Shown here piece by piece: positions 12,319-24,362 of a stretch of 64,000 nucleotides of DNA. The stretch covers positions 61,765,080 to 61,829,079 of the forward strand of contig OY292276.1 in assembly GCA_958496175.1 (NCBI GenBank). Direction: 5' to 3'. Positions within the stretch are counted from its first letter, which is position 1. Every line of letters starts with the position of its first letter. Both the position numbers and the translations under genes were made by a program. This DNA comes from Sisyra terminalis (taxonomy: Eukaryota; Arthropoda; Insecta; Neuroptera; Sisyridae). The notes under the pieces were generated by a model that was not told the origin of the DNA, did not search any database, and saw nothing but the letters and a program-made list of their open reading frames with translations.

Positions 12319-12792
12319 GGGTGATTTTTTTTTTGACTTTTTTTGGTCCCATCGTGAAATTTTGTTGGAAATACCAAAAAAAAATCCCTGAAAGTTTGAG
12401 CCCTTAATATTAATTTTAAGTCCTCGACCAAGACGTGCAAAGATTTCCCATTGAAAATACACGGAAACTCTGATTTTTTATTTTTAAATTTCTATATCTC
12501 AGTGGCATTTCATGGGATCGCTTTTACCGACGATGGTTTTTTCTCAGAATTAAACGCTCTACAAAAGTGCCCATTGCGACAAAGTCGTAACTCACACCGG
12601 TGAGGTAGTACGGGCCACTGAACCTGATTTTTCCATAAAATTCGCGTTTTTTTTTGCATTTATCTCGTAAATAACAAGAGCTACGGAAAAATTATAAATG
12701 AAAAACTTGTAGAGAATTTGATTTCCTACAAAAAAGTTCCTGTAGACCAAATCGCTAAGATCAATATTAAACGAGATATTAATCACTTAGAT
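12319..12792 (+). mobile_element. R2 foldback element, left arm only
   Basis: Begins GGGTGATTT directly after TA and matches the left arm and central part of the complete element 22235-23052. The right arm is missing, and unrelated sequence follows. It includes the same conserved stretch (CACCGGTGAGGTAGTACGGG). The 12592-12786 minus frame is repeat-borne. Confidence 0.8.
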
Positions 12793-12799
12793 CACTTAG

Positions 12800-13620
12800 A
12801 TCAATCGCTTTAAACTCCCACTAAATACGTAAATTCGAGTTTAATATTTTATTTCACGCATTTTTATATGCAATAAATGGCGATCATAATACTATCCTAA
12901 TTTCACAAACAAGCATGGCCGACTAGCATGACTTGAGGAATATCCCCGAAATTATAGGAACATTACCGCAATAGATTTAAAATGCAATGCAATCAACTTC
13001 TATAAATTCGCGCTAAATGTACTAAATTCACGTTTCATATTTTATTTTATGCCTTTTCATATTTAATGAAACAAACTTAAAATTAAAACGTTAATTTCCA
13101 GACCATTTCTTTTAAAACGATACATCGCATAAAAAAAAAACATCTCCGTGAAATCTAAAACTTTTTACTTGATAAAATCATATATATATTTTTTTTCAAT
13201 TTTGTTTGCTCTTCATTTTTTTGTCACCAATTTATTTACGTTTTATATGTCAAATAAATCGATGATGTTATCGTGTAACGTTTTGAAATATTATCTTTTT
13301 CGTTATAACAATATTATTGCAAAGTCAACTTTTCCTATACTACCGAGGAAATTTTTGTTGACTTTTGATTATTGTTTCTGTCTCACTCTTCGTTAGTCTG
13401 TCGATCGTATTTTTAAAATGACAAGTTTTAGAGGAAAAATTTCAGGGCCAATCGGCTCAAGGATTGCGTTATTGTTTACATACCTCATTTTTTTTCAAAC
13501 CTTGACGGGGGGGTGAGGTGCGGGGAGGTCACTCTTTTCTTTTCAATTTTCAACCACTCAATTACCACAGGGAAAGAAAACTACCCTCCAGTCAATGACT
13601 GACAAGGCTTACTATTATGG
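12800..13620. other. Intergenic, no gene recognised
   Basis: AT-rich. An 82-codon frame at 13148-13396 is rich in F, L and Y as expected from base composition and has no recognisable family. There is a short G-rich tract near 13507-13527. Confidence 0.4.
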
Positions 13621-13636
13621 TCTTCATTTTCCTATA

Positions 13637-14487
13637 GGGGAGACCGGGTACCAAAGTAACAATTTGTACTTTTACCTTGATTTCTGGCTGGGTGTTATTA
13701 TTGCCATTAAATAAATATAACCACATAAAAATTTAGTTTATGTTCTTCACAATAGTAACTTGATTTATCAAATCATAGTGTGTTTTATATGAATAACATA
13801 GAGTTAAAAAACAATTGACTGCTAAGGGTTGCTAATTGAAAACAATAGTACAGGTTAAATCAACAAATTACTTATTTAAAGACTTGTAAATTAATGATAT
13901 AAACCAAATTCAACATTTTAAATACTCAAAAAATTAATATTTTAGGGAAATAAATCAATAGAATGCCGCGACAACGCATAAGAATTACTACATGAAGAAC
14001 TACCCCGACACGGAAATGTATCGAAAACCATTCTATTGAAGTAGATATCCATAATAATATGATGTAAGTAATAAAATTATGACGAGGGCAAAAGTAACAT
14101 ATTACTTTTGTACCCTAGGGGGCTATGTTACTTTTGAACCCATTCTCATTTTTAATAAAACATGTAACATAACCTTAAAATGGAACGTGCTAGACAAGAA
14201 TGAATTTAAACAATGTAAAATTTATTTAATCAAGACTGGATATGCAAACATTCGGATTGCTATGATCCTTTTACGACTTTAACAACAAATAAGAACGTCG
14301 AAAAACTTACTTTTGGCTCGTTAAAACACATTACGTCGTATTATATAACCTAACGACGCACTGCGCACGCGTCGACTTAATGCGATTGAGGGGGGTGCTC
14401 TAGGCTATCACCTGATGGCAACAAAGCGAAGTTCGCCCATTGGATAAACCTATAAAAGCATTTGTTACTTTTGTACCCAGTCTCCCC
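13637..14487. mobile_element. TIR DNA transposon relic, TA target site
   Basis: 851 bp bounded by 27-bp inverted repeats starting GGGGAGACCGGGTAC (left) and, inverted, GGGGAGACTGGGTAC (right), about 25 of 27 matching. A TA flanks both sides. Internal repeats of TTACTTTTGTACCC occur near 14100-14140. At about 13962 a short frame starting MPRQRIRIT resembles the N-terminal start common in pogo/CENP-B-like transposases, but it stops at once. A pogo/Tc1-type relic is the best guess. Confidence 0.65.
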
Positions 14488-14860
14488 TATTTAATAAGAC
14501 CAAATTTAAATCTTAAAATTATAAATTTTTATAAAAAAATGAAATTTTATTAGATCTATCATAACTAAAAATGATGAATAATAGAAATTTTACATGAAGA
14601 TAAATCGCTAACAGGTGGCTATATGGGCAAGGTGAAGCGGAAAGCTTTAAAGCTTCATATATATTATTGAAGATTGATTGGTCCAGTATGAAGATCTAGT
14701 CGCTTGGAAATGGTTTGTGTCATTGATCACATTATCGATAATATTATCTAATTAATTAAAAACTCGTTTGAAGTCAATTACGAGAGGTATCGTTATAGAT
14801 ATGTAGAAGTGGGTACACCACCGGGCAATGTTGGAAGTGGTTTTCTACCGATAGTCGGTG

Positions 14861-14892
14861 GTCAGGTAGGCAGGTAGGCAGGCAGGTAGGTG
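14861..14892. repeat. GGCAGGTA microsatellite
   Basis: Short tandem runs of GGTAGGCA/GGCAGGTA immediately before a TATA box. Confidence 0.85.
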
Positions 14893-15150
14893 GTATATAA
14901 AAATGAGGAACACGTAAACAACATACTCGGACACCTCGACTCAACGCTCGGTCAACGGCCTCTTTTCCCGGCCGGGGCTCTGTCTACCTCAACTCCGACT
15001 CGACTAAAAGTCGAGCGACTCATATACACATATGTTACATATTCGACTTTTCCGCACTCGACCGGTCGGATGGATGTAATCAACGACGAGCTGACCCGCT
15101 TTCTCTTTTCCACTTGTGGACATTGTTGAACGTGAATGAGATTCTTTCCT
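14892..15150 (+). promoter_or_regulatory. Possible TATA promoter and first exon
   Basis: TATATAAAA lies at about 14894, followed by about 230 bp markedly richer in G+C than its surroundings. A frame of about 79 codons stays open to 15129, and the minus strand is open too. The composition step and TATA box suggest a promoter with a 5' exon of a gene continuing elsewhere. I recognise no protein family in either frame. Confidence 0.3.
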
Positions 15151-17080
15151 TGTAATTTATGAGAATTTTTACACTTTGAAAAAAACAATCAAATAATAGA
15201 TCAACCCATCAGCTGACATCTAGTTGCCAAACATTGAACTAAAAAGCTCAAGTTCCACCAGTATTATAACTATTATGAAATAATGAGATTCGTGTTCGTC
15301 TAATTTATGTTAATGTGGGATAATATATAAGGAAAAGGCAAGTTAGGCGACAATACGGTGCAGGTTGCACCAAAATTATTCATCTCCCTCGCCTCCCACT
15401 TCCACTCACATTATTACATCCAATCCAATTACAATAACAAATAGACGTCAGAGATGAAACTAAGAAAAGAAATTACAAAAACCTAAAACATTGGTCAGCT
15501 GAAACAAATGCCGTAGTAGTAGTATGTAAATAACGGTCAGGGCTGATAAAAAGTACAGTTGCAACGACGAAAATCTTCCAACTAACGGACTAACATGGAA
15601 TGTGATAAAACACATTTTAATATATACTTAATAAAATAAATGATTTGAATAAGCCTAAGCCGAGATTAACGTTCTTCTTTTTTTTTTCTCGTTTCAACTT
15701 CCCATAAAAAACATGTTTAAATATTCGAATTTTTGGCAATTTTTTTTAATGACTCCAAGTCAAAAAAAAATGCGAGAAACTGGGAAAATTTCCAAGAAAC
15801 GTGTTCGCCTTGAAACATGTGCCAAGTGTTGGATGACTTTACGCGCAATGTGACATTCTCTTTCGTTGCTATGTCCAAGTCTTTGATAATTTCATCATTA
15901 GATTAACATTTCTGATAATTCTTACCATCGTGGAATCGAAAATTATCAGTAAACTCCCCACAATGTAGATTTCAACCAAAAAATCCGTAACCGGAGAGGG
16001 CACCACGTCCTTCTCAAAAAAAAATTTTTCCCTCATTATAACTTTTAAACCGCGCTAGATACAAAAAAAATAGTTATTATCAAAATGAAAGTTGAGGACA
16101 TTTCCTACAAAAAAGGTTCCTCAACAATTTCCCATAAGTCCTACAGTTAACGTGCAAATGATAGTTGAAAACATACATAAATTGTTACGTTATTGTTGAT
16201 ATTTCCTAAAAATTGATTCGTTTATTTTGAAAGTAGTGTAAGTTCATTTCTGTGATTCTTCTTCTTGGAACTAAAACAAAGTATGTTAATTGCTCAAGTG
16301 CTAAGTTTTCACAAATTACTAATTTTAACAAAAACGCCAATTAATCCCTCCTCCTTACTATCTTCCATAGTTCCTATGTATAAAAATGATAACACTATAG
16401 GGATTGTTCGTGAAATGGACTTAACTCACTTTCAAAATAAACGGCTCAAATATTGGCATTTTAGGAGAAATCAGGAATCAAGTGATTTACTTTATTGAGA
16501 GATATATGTTCTTATCGGGAAAAGTTCCAAAAGTTACTAGAATTTTAGGAATTTTTCTTTTCAAATTGAAGAACTGAAATCTTAATTATGAAGATATCAA
16601 AAACTTAGTCAAATGCTAATTTACTATCGTAAACTAATTACAGGGTGAAATACTTTCATATTTTATTGTACATTTAACCATCGTCACTGTTTCTATAATT
16701 TATAACGAATATGTGATAAATAGTAAATAATAGTCACCACATAAGCGCAACAGTCTACTGTCGTTTTCCCATTTACCCAATTACAAACATATCTTCAAAT
16801 TTCTTCACAGGTGTTCGAATTTGGTAAAGCAATTATATGTTTGGCTTTTAATATGCCTTGACCGTACCCTTACTTTTATAATATTTTCATGATATCGTAA
16901 AAATTCAAGGGTCGTATATAAAATATAAAAGAAGAAATTTTAATTTTAGTTATGTTGAAATAGGCGCCAACTCCACGAAAGATTTTAAAAATTATTTTTC
17001 ATAACTATATACAAAAGATTCCAGAAAATCTGACTCATACAAAAAAGCTGACTATTTGCTTTGAGCTTTTGGGACTTGCA
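15151..17080. other. Intergenic or intronic, no gene recognised
   Basis: AT-rich. A 77-codon frame at 16265-16498 has no recognisable domain. No RNA gene or known repeat was seen. Confidence 0.4.
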
Positions 17081-17199
17081 GAGAACAACACTGCACAAAT
17101 AGTCCTCCTTTTGAAGCTGCGGAAAGCCACAGTGATAAAGATATAACATTAGATGAAAATAAAAGTTTATTAAAAAAGTTTTATATTAATATGTGTGCC

Positions 17200-18350
17200 G
17201 ATATCATCTCAATTTTTAAATTTGGTAACAAATACATGGCCGTGAACTATAGACCACCTATTTGTCTTATATCCAATTTAACTAAGATTTTTTGAAAAAA
17301 ATATATATATCAGATTTAAGAATTTCTGTCACAATAATAACCTAATCTCAAAAAAACAATTTGGTTTCATAAAGAATAAGGGTACTGAGGATGCACTCGC
17401 TTTTACTTCAAACTGTATCTATAATAATATCGATAAAAATTTATCAACGACATTGATTTTCTTGGATCTCACCAAAGCTTTTGATACAGTAAACCATAAA
17501 ATTCTTCTACTTAAACTATAGCAACGTGGAATTAAGTCTTCCTCATAAATTAATAAAAAAATATTTAACTGATAAAGTACAATGTGTTAAGGTCAATAAT
17601 TGTACAAGTGATTATCTGCAATGCAGATGTGACAGACAGACAAAAATTTTAAAAATGTTTAATTTGGAATAAGGGTCTCTTGAAATGAACATTTACCCTA
17701 AAATTAGGTTTAAAATCGAAATGTACATAAGATGTACGTAAGAATTTTCTATATTAGTGTAGAAGTATAGATTGAGCAAATGTCTAAGTCCCTTGGTGTT
17801 AAAAATAATTTATCATGGATTATTTGAAAGCGCAATCAACTATGACATAATTGCATGAGGTGGGGCATATAAAAATAGTATTAGACCATTAACTAGTACC
17901 CAAAATCGTTTTATTAATTATTCACTTTACGTAATATTGTTGATCCTACCCCTTGGTATCAGGGAATCATTTATTATTATTATCAGTGCTTTGACATACG
18001 ACTATAGTAAGTGTAATGAACAATATAATAATAAGTGTACACTATTAGCACTAAGAATCCTTATCTTGTTGCAATAAAATATTTTAACAAATTACCTAAC
18101 CACCTAAAAATCTTAATTTTAAATAGCTCAATTGGTAATTTGAGTGACTAGTCATTAACATAATTTTCAATTAAATTATTTATTATTTACTATATTGGTA
18201 ATTTTGTTTTAACCAATAATTCATTATATTATTACTCTGTTTTATATATATGCAATTGTAATATATTATTCTAGTTCTATGTACAGTTGCTTTGCATTTC
18301 TACAGAATGTATGCTGAAATTAAAATAAATAAATTAAAAAAAAATACTTT
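17200..18350 (+). pseudogene. Non-LTR retrotransposon reverse transcriptase relic
   Basis: With stops and shifts, the plus strand encodes recognisable reverse-transcriptase blocks: NYRPPICLISNLTKIF (about 17239), KKQFGFIKNKGTEDAL (about 17355) and FLDLTKAFDTVNHKIL (about 17460). The last is the conserved block with the first catalytic aspartate of LINE-type enzymes. After an inverted Helitron fragment (17630-17763), a C-terminal block resembling the IIAWGG region appears near 17850. The 3' end is followed by an A-rich AAATAAATAAATTAAA tail near 18325-18350. The YxDD block is not seen; it should fall where the Helitron fragment now lies. Dead copy of a jockey/CR1-like LINE. Confidence 0.75.
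17630..17763 (-). mobile_element. Helitron 5'-end fragment (inverted)
   Basis: On the minus strand it starts TCTACACTAATATAGAAAA at 17763 and matches the first 130 bp of the other Helitrons, including GACAGACAGACAAAAATTTT read in plus. It ends abruptly at about 17630 with no CTAG terminus. It sits within the LINE relic. Confidence 0.75.
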
Positions 18351-18525
18351 TCGATTAGTACAAATGCCTAAACAACTATACTAACACTGATCCGGTTAAG
18401 CCTTCTATATCTAATCATTACATTAATTAAGATGGCCATGTTTTGGAAGTTAATTTGATTGGTCCTTATAATTACTCCAATTTCATTGGCTACTTCATTT
18501 TCTCATGGCCATCTTATCAATACAA
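18345..18525 (+). repeat. 180-bp repeat with hairpin MITE, copy 1
   Basis: Matches 19366-19548 over about 180 bp. Inside, 18429-18515 is bounded by AAGATGGCCATG and its inverted counterpart CATGGCCATCTT, so it may be an 87-bp hairpin element within a longer duplicated segment. Confidence 0.7.
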
Positions 18526-18789
18526 TAAGAATTCAAAAATAAAAACGAAAATATTTTTCGGATATCCCCAGAAATTATCCATCAAATCTAAAAAAAATTT
18601 CAAGTTCTTATGTTTGTTTTTTTTTAATATTCACAAAAAGGAAAAACGTAGACTAAATTCGAAGCTTTCACAGTGCTGGCATTTCTGTTTGTTATTGTAA
18701 TAAATGATAAAATTCAGATCTCAGCTTTTATTTTTTTAAATAAGTTTAAGATCGTTTTTTTTTTATTTAATATTTTTACTATTCAATTA

Positions 18790-18822
18790 GTCACGTTTCG
18801 TTACGTATTGTAACTTCATCAG
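18790..18822 (-). ncRNA. Hammerhead-like core, second site, tentative
   Basis: Minus strand reads CTGATGA, then A, a five-base stem GTTAC/GTAAC with loop AATAC, then GAAACGTGAC. CTGATGA and GAAA are the hammerhead core boxes in the right order around a stem. As at 9057, one extra base precedes the stem and no full stem I/III is clear. Such tails are familiar from retroelement 3' regions. Activity is doubtful. Confidence 0.25.
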
Positions 18823-19365
18823 GCTTCTTGATTCACAAAAATAAAATATTTTCAATTTAAATTCAATAAACAAAAAAGAAATGTATTGTAATTTCATTTT
18901 TTTACGTAGAGTACAAAACCTACAGTTGAGTTTCTCACGTTGCTAGATTATATTAAAATACACAATTTTTCCTATTGGAAAATGGGAAATTTATAAAAAA
19001 ATGCATTTATCATCTATTGTGTTTTAGTTCCAAAAATAATTACACATTTATCAAGAAATCAAAATTTTCGCAATACCTAGATATAGTGCACGATCTGATC
19101 TCATACAAAAAGACACTAACGCTTTCGACATCAATTTCCAACCAAACTAAGGCATTTAAAGAAAATTAGTGAGGAACCTTTATTGTTGGAAATATCCTCA
19201 ACTTTCATTTTAATACTAACTATTTTTTTGTATCTAGCACGGTTCTAAGGTCATAATGAAAAAAATAAAATAAAAGTCAATTTTGAAAATAACGTAGCGC
19301 GTCCCGGTGACGAATTTTTTGGTTAAAATCATATTCGAGACCTATTAATAAAAAAAAATAACTTC

Positions 19366-19548
19366 CATATACTTTTCAATGAGTACAAATACCTAAACAA
19401 CTATACTAATACTAATCCGGCTAAGCCTTCTATATCTAACCATCACATTAATTAAGATGGCCATGTTTTGGAAGTAAATTTGATTGGTCCTTACAATTAC
19501 TCCAATTTCATTGGCTACTTGATTTTCTCATGGCCACCTTATTAAAAA
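19366..19548 (+). repeat. 180-bp repeat with hairpin MITE, copy 2
   Basis: Second copy of the 18345-18525 segment, diverged at scattered sites. The hairpin part is 19454-19540 (AAGATGGCCATG ... CATGGCCACCTT, one mismatch). Confidence 0.7.
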
Positions 19549-22230
19549 AAATCAATTGCTTTTAACAGTTTTCTCTGGATTTTTAAGTTATAATTTGATT
19601 AAAGAAAATATTTTTATTTAACAGAAGAAATATTCAATGATTAAACTACGTAAATACTTTCAAACAAGTAAAACCCGTTTCTTTTTTTCTTTTTCTGAGG
19701 TAAATCACCGACAAATTTAAACTTTAATTTTACATGAATAAGTTATAAAAAAAAAATCGACTCTCCTCCCCAACACGAAAGAATGCAATTTTAATCGTTT
19801 TAATTTGCAACTTTTCGAGATTGCGTGTCACCAACTTATTTATTTACTTACTTAACTTCTTGCATTTTACTTTTTTTTTTTTGATTTACACAACAGTCTA
19901 CCGCCATATTTCCCCGTCCCCCCAATCAACGACAAATTACACAATTTACCCAAAACACATAAAATTTGCTAATAATATGAGAATCGAATTCTGCAAGAAA
20001 CTGCTTTTGCAAAGAGCAAAAAAGAAAAAGATTTTTTTTCTTTCTTAATCCTAATTGTATTAAAATATTTAATAAGAACAACAAAGAAGTTGTCCTTCGG
20101 TGCAATCATCGTTTTGTTCGCAATTATAATTTCAACATTATTTGCCTCCATCTTTTTTTTTTCTTCTTCTATAAACGTTAAAAATGTGGATTATAATAAA
20201 TAAGTATAAGAGGACAAAGAAACGAGCCTTTGAGAAATTTTATATCTCCTATACATATAAATATATATATACATACATATAGAGCCGTTATAATAATAGG
20301 TACGGTGTTTTGTCCTCGAGTGATCAAAAGAAACTTTATCAAAGAGACAAACTCGCCTATATTTAAACAATGGCACAGTTGAGATTTGATTTTTTTTTCG
20401 AGCTAAATTGATAAAGCTTTCTAAAAGCATTAAATATGCTACGTAGTACCAAAAAGTAAACATATTTTCTATATGAAAATTAGGTGAAGTTTTCGTCCAT
20501 AAAAAGTGATTAATTATGAAGTTATTTTAGTAAGTACGACAATAAAACAACCCCTCTTTCCTTAAAGGGATCTAATTTGAAACTCTTAACAATATCACAG
20601 AATAGTTTCCTAAGGGTTGCAGTTAAGTTTTAAGTTTTAATGAGGCGAAAAATGATACTTATTTCCCATGAAACATGGACTGCAAAGTTAATACAACAAC
20701 TACGTTGTTACTAAAACCAAGTAAATTTATTTCAAACTATAAAATTAAATTATTTTATCCTATTACTACGACCTTTTCTTCAATCCACATCGAAACGGTT
20801 TCGGTTGTCAGTCATTTTCTAATTGAAATATAATTTCAATTTCTCAACACTTTCTCAAAAAAAAAAAAAAAAAAAAAAAAACATTTTTCCAACCTCAAAC
20901 GTGACAGATTTATGGAAAAATTAATGAATTTATAATGGAACGAAATGAATATGCAGCAGATAAATAAAATTTTAATTTCCCTCCCAACAAATTACTCCAT
21001 TAAGGCATTAAAATTTCGCCCAAATTTTATCAATTGGCTCAGTAGGCACTGGTATAGATAATGGAGGCAATTTATCAATGATTGGCCAAATCTACTTCAC
21101 AGCCAACTACTATAGTGAACCTTATTGTAATGATCTACTTTCATTTTACTTTCAAAAAATCCATTGATCCACAAAAGACATCTTTACTTTATAAATATCT
21201 ACACAGAGAGAGAGTGATTGAAAGAAAGAGCAAAAGATTTAAAGGAAAAAAAATACAAGGCATTCCATTTTTGTCCCAATAGAGCCACCTACTTGATCGG
21301 ACCATTAGAGCGTTAAATTTTCAATCATTCGATCATTGCATTTCCATATTAAATGTAATTGCACCAATTGCCTCAATTATTATTCACGTCATGCAATTCA
21401 TATGCATTCTGGCTAATAAATAATGCAATTTCACATTTTTACCAAGATTTTACTTTATCCATGAAAAAAATAAATTCTAACCTTTATTGATAGTATAAGG
21501 ACGAAACATTCCCAAGAACGGCGGCGTTTCAATCTTTACGACAAACAAGCACCACAATTTCACCATTAATATTAAGTTCAAATTAATAAAATCACACAAT
21601 TCACAAAATAATTAATTGCCCAAAAAATTAATGTCAATTGCATCGCGTAGGCCATGAGAGACGCTACCCGATGCGATGTTCATTTGTTTTGTTTATTACA
21701 GTGCTACACCATGGTGTAATTAGACACCAAAAAAAAAATAAAAAAATTGACCATCAAAAAAATGCTTAGCAATAATTTTTTTTTAATTTTTTTCAGTTAA
21801 TTCAGTTAATATAGGGAAAAAAATCATTTAGAAATATCTTCCCAGCTCAAAACCCTTAAAGTAATCAATCAATGGCCCATTTATAAAAATAAAAACAATA
21901 GGCTTATACGTTTAAAAATTTTAAAATTTCCCGCATTCAAGTTGAATCCAGGCAACTAGGATTTCACTTTACGATAGCTTTATGTACAATATATTGAGTA
22001 ATACATGCATTGATATTACTTTAAATAAATATTTTTTTTTATTTATTTATCAATACTTTATAAGCCACGAGGTTGCCTTGGCGAACCTCCGGATGCAGAA
22101 ATCAAAAGATAACAGAAATAAAAGAAAATTCTTAAAAATAAAAAAAAATTATTTGTATTACCTTCTACTATCAAAATCCTTGAATGGGGGAAGCTTTGAT
22201 AACACTACAACCCCTATGTCACATATGTGT
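19549..22230. other. Intergenic, no gene recognised
   Basis: AT-rich with homopolymer and dinucleotide tracts: an ATATATACATACATAT stretch near 20265-20280 and a poly-A run near 20859-20881. Open frames up to 116 codons (21982-22332) are F/K/N-rich, overlap repeat R2 at their end and have no known domain. Confidence 0.45.
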
Positions 22231-22234
22231 AATA

Positions 22235-23052
22235 GGGTGATTTTTTTTTGGCTTTTTTTTTTTTGGTCCCATCGTGAAATTTTGTTGGAAATACCAAAAA
22301 AAAAAAAATTCTCTGAAAGTTTGAGCCCTTAATATTAATTTTAAGTCCTCGACCAAGACGTGTAAAGATTTCCCATTGAAAATACACGGAAACTCTGATT
22401 TTTTATTTTTAAATTTCTATATCTCAGCGGCATTTCATGGGATCGCTTTTACCGAAGATGGTTTTTTCTCAGAATTAAACGCTCTACAAAAGTGCCCATT
22501 GCAACGACAAAATCGTAACTCACACCGGTGAGGTAGTACGGGCCCCTGAACCTGATTTTTCCATAAAATTCAAGCCATAATATCTCGTTTAATATCGCTC
22601 TTCGCGATTTGGTCTATAGGAACTTTTTTGTAGGAAATCAAATTCTCTACAAGTTTTTCATTTATAATTTTTTCGTAGCTCTTGTTATTTACGAAATAAA
22701 TGCAAAAAAAAACGCGAATTTTATGGAAAAATCAGGTTCAGTGGCCCGTACTACCTCACCGGTGTGAGTTACGACTTTGTCGCAATGGGCACTTTTGTAG
22801 AGCGTTTAATTCTGAGAAAAAACCATCGTCGGTAAAAGCGATCCCATGAAATGCCACTGAGATATAGAAATTTAAAAATAAAAAATCAGAGTTTCCGTGT
22901 ATTTTCAATGGGAAATCTTTGCACGTCTTGGTCGAGGACTTAAAATTAATATTAAGGGCTTAAATTTTCAGGGAATTTTTTTTTTTTTGGTATTTCCAAC
23001 AAAATTTCACGATGGGACCAAAAAAAAAAAGTCAAAAAAAAAAAAATCACCC
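22235..23052. mobile_element. R2 foldback element, complete, TA target site
   Basis: 818 bp with long inverted arms: the left arm starts GGGTGATTT (22235), and the right arm, inverted, ends AAATCACCC (23052). TA flanks both ends. The arms are about 330-350 bp and nearly complementary, with a short centre near 22590-22720. No transposase frame. A truncated relative is at 12319-12792. The TA site suggests mobilisation by a Tc1/mariner-type transposase; this is inference. Confidence 0.85.
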
Positions 23053-23055
23053 TAA

Positions 23056-24331
23056 ATTGTGTAGGTAGAAAACCAAATGCAATAATCATTGCATCAAATT
23101 TGAATTAGTTAGTTATTGTCATTTGTTTCAATTGTCATTTCAATTTCATTCAATTTCCAATTTTTGCCATTTATCAGTCGTTGGATCAGTGTTGGCTGTG
23201 CATGTTTCACGGGTAGTTACTAGTCTTTGATAATCTTTGCCATAAAAAAATACCTTTTTTTTATAAGTTTCAATTTCTGATTTATAAATAACAATAGAAT
23301 CAGGATCACGGGTAATTGGAAAAAATAGTTAAATCAGTTTAAACCATCACTGGTTGGCAAACGTTTCGTGTTTATTCTTAAGATTTTATTTTATTCTTAA
23401 AACTTTATCAAGCTCTCAACTATGTCTAAACGAGAGCTTTTTAGAGTTGAGAGCTTGGTAAAGTCTTAAGAATAAAATAAAGTCTTAGGAATAAAGATGA
23501 AACGTTGCCAATCAGTGAAGGTTTAAACTGATTTAATTATGTGATCCTAATTCTTAAAAAAAAACTACCTATAACACTAAAATTCTACAGCAAAATTTTC
23601 TAATCCCCGTCAATTGTTTTCGTTATTACCGGGTAACAAAAACAAATGCACATCGAGAAAAGCGTAAGCAAGTGGCCGTCATAGTTAAACGTCTGAAACT
23701 ATCAATTTTAGGGATTAACTTTGAATCGATTGTAGAAGATAAAACTTTCTAGCAATAGTTTCTAGCAATGCATTCTGGGAATTTGCCATAAATTCCTTAA
23801 AAAACATAAAAACATTAACCTCACCACTGTTGATAGCTTCAGGCATAATTTGATGTATAGCAGACTTATTTATTGCTCAAGTATAGATTACAAATACTTA
23901 ACAAATTTAAAAATCGTAGAGTGCTACAAATACGTTCCAGAAAGTCTAATTCTAAGAAAACAAATGAAAACCTACTGATGGCTACTGAAAACCTACCGAG
24001 TGGTCAAGGTGTTAATTTACGATACTTCTCGATTTACGAATTTTGATTAACCCTAGAGTCGCTAAAGACCTGAGTATCTTCTACGCAATCAAACTCTTAC
24101 TATATGCGCCAATTTGAACAACTAAAACCGTCAACTGTTTTTCAAAACAAATGAAAATTTTCTCACATTTCCATTAAAACAACTAAGCATCAATTAAGTA
24201 AGTTAACGCGGTTGTAAAACGCAAATATTTATGTAGAAAATAAAAATTTGTTATTTTACACACACCGCCATTAACACACTTCACCGTTATACAAATAGAA
24301 AAAGAAAAGAAAGACAGCCACTTTGCATCCT

Positions 24332-24362
<31 letters not shown>

